Shown here: piece after piece, positions 13,601 through 13,653 of the stretch
How positions within the stretch are numbered: position 1 is the stretch's first letter
Layout: every line of letters begins with the position of its first letter
Assembly (NCBI GenBank): GCA_937968015.1
Contig: CALBSO010000037.1
Coordinates: forward strand, 1-13,653
Direction: 5' to 3'
DNA: 13,653 bases
Source: an uncultured Thermomicrobia bacterium
GTDB lineage: Bacteria > Chloroflexota > Chloroflexia > Thermomicrobiales > JALYUS01
Program-made: the position numbers and the translations under genes
Notes under the pieces: model-generated
What the model saw: the letters and a program-made list of their open reading frames with translations, nothing else
What the model was told of the DNA's origin: nothing
The model's database searches: none

Positions 13601-13653
13601 TAGGACTTACGCAGTTGGTGGTAGGCAATACCACGGACGGGCGAGATAGGAAC
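13601..13653. mobile_element. Possible end of a further insertion sequence at the window edge
   Basis: From 13601 the sequence reads TAGGACTTACGCAGTTGG, resembling a terminal-repeat style I recall from several bacterial insertion sequences (GGACTTACGCA). It begins exactly where the acyltransferase gene loses its expected start codon. A perfect 6-bp hairpin (GTGGTA, loop GGCAA, TACCAC) lies at 13618-13634. Only about 50 bases are in the window, with no transposase, so the family cannot be named. Confidence 0.45.
13618..13634. repeat. Perfect 6-bp inverted repeat near the putative IS end
   Basis: GTGGTA (13618-13623) and TACCAC (13629-13634) flank the loop GGCAA. It could be a subterminal hairpin of the putative element or chance; one such short stem is weak evidence by itself. 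Confidence 0.6.

Overview
The window looks like part of a bacterial surface-polysaccharide (exopolysaccharide, O-antigen-like or glycoconjugate) locus that mobile elements have repeatedly broken into. It has no rRNA, tRNA or CRISPR array, so the host cannot be named with certainty. Moderately high GC, the IS1182-type transposase, the large fused glycosyltransferase and the membrane-protein style would fit Chloroflexota or a similar phylum. That placement is a guess from general familiarity, not something the sequence proves.

Left part (1-6359, all + strand). A possible tail of an upstream gene ends at 33. Four tightly packed genes follow and look like one operon. The first (181-1482) is a SAM-dependent methyltransferase with a long C-terminal coiled coil. 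The second (1479-4445) is a 988-residue glycosyltransferase with two GT2-type modules and one GT4-type module. The third (4442-5764) is a membrane acyltransferase of the acyltransferase-3 family. The fourth (5793-6359) is a small lipoprotein with a beta-rich GWAxD module. The first two junctions are 4-base ATGA overlaps, and the last gap is 28 bases with a strong ribosome binding site. Together they suggest assembly, methylation and acylation of a glycan, with a lipoprotein partner outside the membrane.

Middle part (6360-9551) is a mobile-element graveyard. A remnant of an IS3-family element (6382 to about 6549: left end plus the first 34 codons of orfA) is followed by a complete TylF-type O-methyltransferase gene (6590-7387). 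Next comes the other end of an IS3-family element (7426 to about 7742) with the frameshifted 3' part of orfB on the minus strand. The two remnant ends face the same way, which suggests an inversion or two independent insertions. Directly after it lies an IS1182-type element (7761-9514) with perfect 16-bp terminal inverted repeats and a frameshifted transposase.

Right part (9515-13653). A 734-residue multi-spanning membrane protein resembling GT-C glycosyltransferases (9552-11756, +) converges on a second acyltransferase-3 protein (11876-13585, -). The acyltransferase carries its own C-terminal extracytoplasmic GWAxD-type module. Its natural start codon seems to have been removed by what looks like another insertion-sequence end at the right edge of the window (about 13601 onward).

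The most interesting points are the methyltransferase/coiled-coil protein with an exact one-heptad duplication (compare the WbdD chain-length ruler), the catalytically degenerate first GT2 module, related GWAxD modules on a lipoprotein and on an acyltransferase, and the IS architecture around the lone TylF-type gene.
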